This document shows, piece by piece, positions 62,671 through 64,000 of a stretch of DNA of 64,000 nt. Each line of letters opens with the position of its first letter. The first letter of the stretch is position 1. Position numbers and translations under genes: made by a program. The notes under the pieces were generated by a model. That model saw only the letters and a list, made by a program, of their open reading frames with translations, had not been told where the DNA came from and did no database searches. The DNA is from Pontederia crassipes (lineage: Eukaryota; Streptophyta; Magnoliopsida; Commelinales; Pontederiaceae): positions 53,092,203-53,156,202 of the forward strand of contig CM060187.1 in the NCBI GenBank assembly GCA_030549335.1, in the 5' to 3' direction.

Positions 62671-62746
62671 AGGATTAATCCTTAACAACGCAGCCTTGCA
62701 ACTCGTAGCATTGCATACCCATCCTTTAATATGTAGATGAATTCTA

Positions 62747-63505
62747 GAATAAATTATACGAATCGTTCTCTAACTTTGACTCAATATATCAATAGTCCCC
62801 CAATTTCAAATTGTACATTTTATTGAACGTTTCGTCCACTTGATCATTCCCGATTTTCTCTCTTACGTGACCGCCATGTGGACTTTCCTCTCCTCTTCAG
62901 CCATGTCATTTAAAAAATAATAAAATAAAATAAATATATAATAAAAAATGTTAAAAATAAAATATAAAAAATGGCTAGCACTGCCCTTTCCTCTCGCGCG
63001 CGCCAACGAGCACGCATGGGAGAGAGAGGGAGGGGGGTGATGGCCCCCTCTGGTCGAGCTCGTCGACGGTGATGCTCCCCTTTCCTCTCGCACGTCAACG
63101 AGGGAGGAAAGGGGGTGCCGGCCCCCCTTTTCCTCTCTCGCCGATGTCGTGCAAGTCTCCCTCGCGCGTAACGAGGAAGAAAAAGGCCCCCCCCTCTCCC
63201 TCACGGCCGGCGAGGGAGCCTCTTATGGAGAGAGGGAGGGGGTCGAGCTCATTGGCGCCGGTGCCAACGAGCAGCGTTGGCTAGTTTTTTATTATTTATT
63301 TTTAATAATTATTTTATTATATATTTTAATATTATTTATTTTTTAAATGATGTGGATTAATGAGAAAAGTTCATGTCGAAACCTATTATCGGTGATCATG
63401 TGGACGAAGCGTGCAAGAAAATTGAAGTTGGAGGATATTCTAATTACAAATTAAATTGAGTTATTACCGAACCTAATGTTGGACGACGATTCGCGTAATT
63501 TACCC
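62747..63505. mobile_element. MULE-type non-autonomous transposon, member 2
   Basis: Left end GAATAAATTATACGAATCGT and right end, on the opposite strand, GGGTAAATTACGCGAATCGT form a terminal inverted repeat with the same sequence type as member 1 at 24099-25688. The flanks atgaattcta (62737-62746) and atgaattata (63506-63515) match in 9 of 10 bases. The core is GC-rich with gcccccctttt and gagctcgtcgacgg-like phrases, also shared with member 1. No transposase is visible. Confidence 0.75.
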
Positions 63506-63931
63506 ATGAATTATATTATACTTTTTTAGTTGTTATTATATTTTGATGTAATTTGACTAAAAATTTAATAAAAGCATGATTTAGTGAAATATAACGAAGA
63601 CTTGATGCGACAAATTTGTCAATATATATATATAATATTCGATTTAAATTTTTTTATCTTACGTTTTTTTATGTAAAATCTATGTCTTGACAATTTTAGT
63701 TTATACGTCATTACCTATCAAGCAATGCTTTAAGTTGAAAAGGAGCACTAATGATCCATCTCAATATGATTACAATATAATGTTCATAATATAATTGGAA
63801 TGAAGAAGCTAACATACACATCTTAAAATTTTCACCCTTCCATCAATTTGGAAAGTTTCTTAAAGTGCAAAACCATAAACCAAAAGAACGAAAAAAAAAG
63901 AGAAATAACAAGGAAAGAGAACTGAAATTAA

Positions 63932-64000
63932 CTAAGGCGAAGGGTAACAAGACGCCAGACATGCTTCCCAGAATGCTCTGCCCTCCTCCTCACTTGTGTG
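63932..64000 (-). CDS. Possible C-terminal end of a gene running off the window
   Basis: A minus-strand frame of 22 codons (EEEGRAFWEACLASCYPSP, then TAG) is open to the window edge and has protein-like composition in contrast to the AT-rich DNA downstream. I do not recognise the family. It is short enough to be chance. Confidence 0.25.
   Translation of the reverse strand, partial: HTSEEEGRAFWEACLASCYPSP

Overview
The window is nuclear DNA of a flowering plant, most likely a monocot. It has spliced GT-AG genes in AT-rich DNA, very GC-rich first exons followed by AT-rich downstream exons, plant ribosomal-gene promoter motifs, and many plant transposons. No bacterial operon, CRISPR array, rRNA or tRNA gene was seen. 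Five intact protein genes can be reconstructed exon by exon from the sequence, plus one frameshifted copy and one gene remnant.

Layout. 1-900: a hAT-type DNA element filled with GA repeats. 3399-3845 (-): intact intronless RPL27A (uL15) with a site II / telo-box / TATA promoter. 6357-23024 (-): a tandem array of three four-exon genes for the alpha subunit of the nascent polypeptide-associated complex (NACA). The outer two (A and C) code for 200 residues. The middle one (B) has a one-base deletion in exon 3. A decayed fourth piece lies at about 29.5 kb. Between units A and B sits an LTR element (about 11467-15792) with no recognisable polymerase. Introns and flanks of the array hold hAT-like insertions and SINEs. 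24-31 kb: gene-poor DNA with a MULE-type non-autonomous element family. 32679-39356 (+): a five-exon, 508-residue membrane-anchored protein of unknown function with a histidine run and a proline/serine-rich tail (probably the plant DUF7036 family). 42827-57371 (-): a 14-exon, 484-residue plastid-type tryptophan/tyrosine permease whose intron 10 contains a broken Ty1/copia element. 57.4-64 kb: gene-poor DNA with another MULE-type element.

The genes are ordinary housekeeping or membrane genes, not a joint pathway. RPL27A and NACA both act at the ribosome (large-subunit structure and the nascent-chain exit region), but their adjacency is probably incidental. The main interest is evolutionary: a tandem NACA family with copies in different states, whose paralogues give empty sites that order several transposon insertions. 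I saw no convincing novel system. All exon calls are by eye from splice sites and reading frame; no database search was run.
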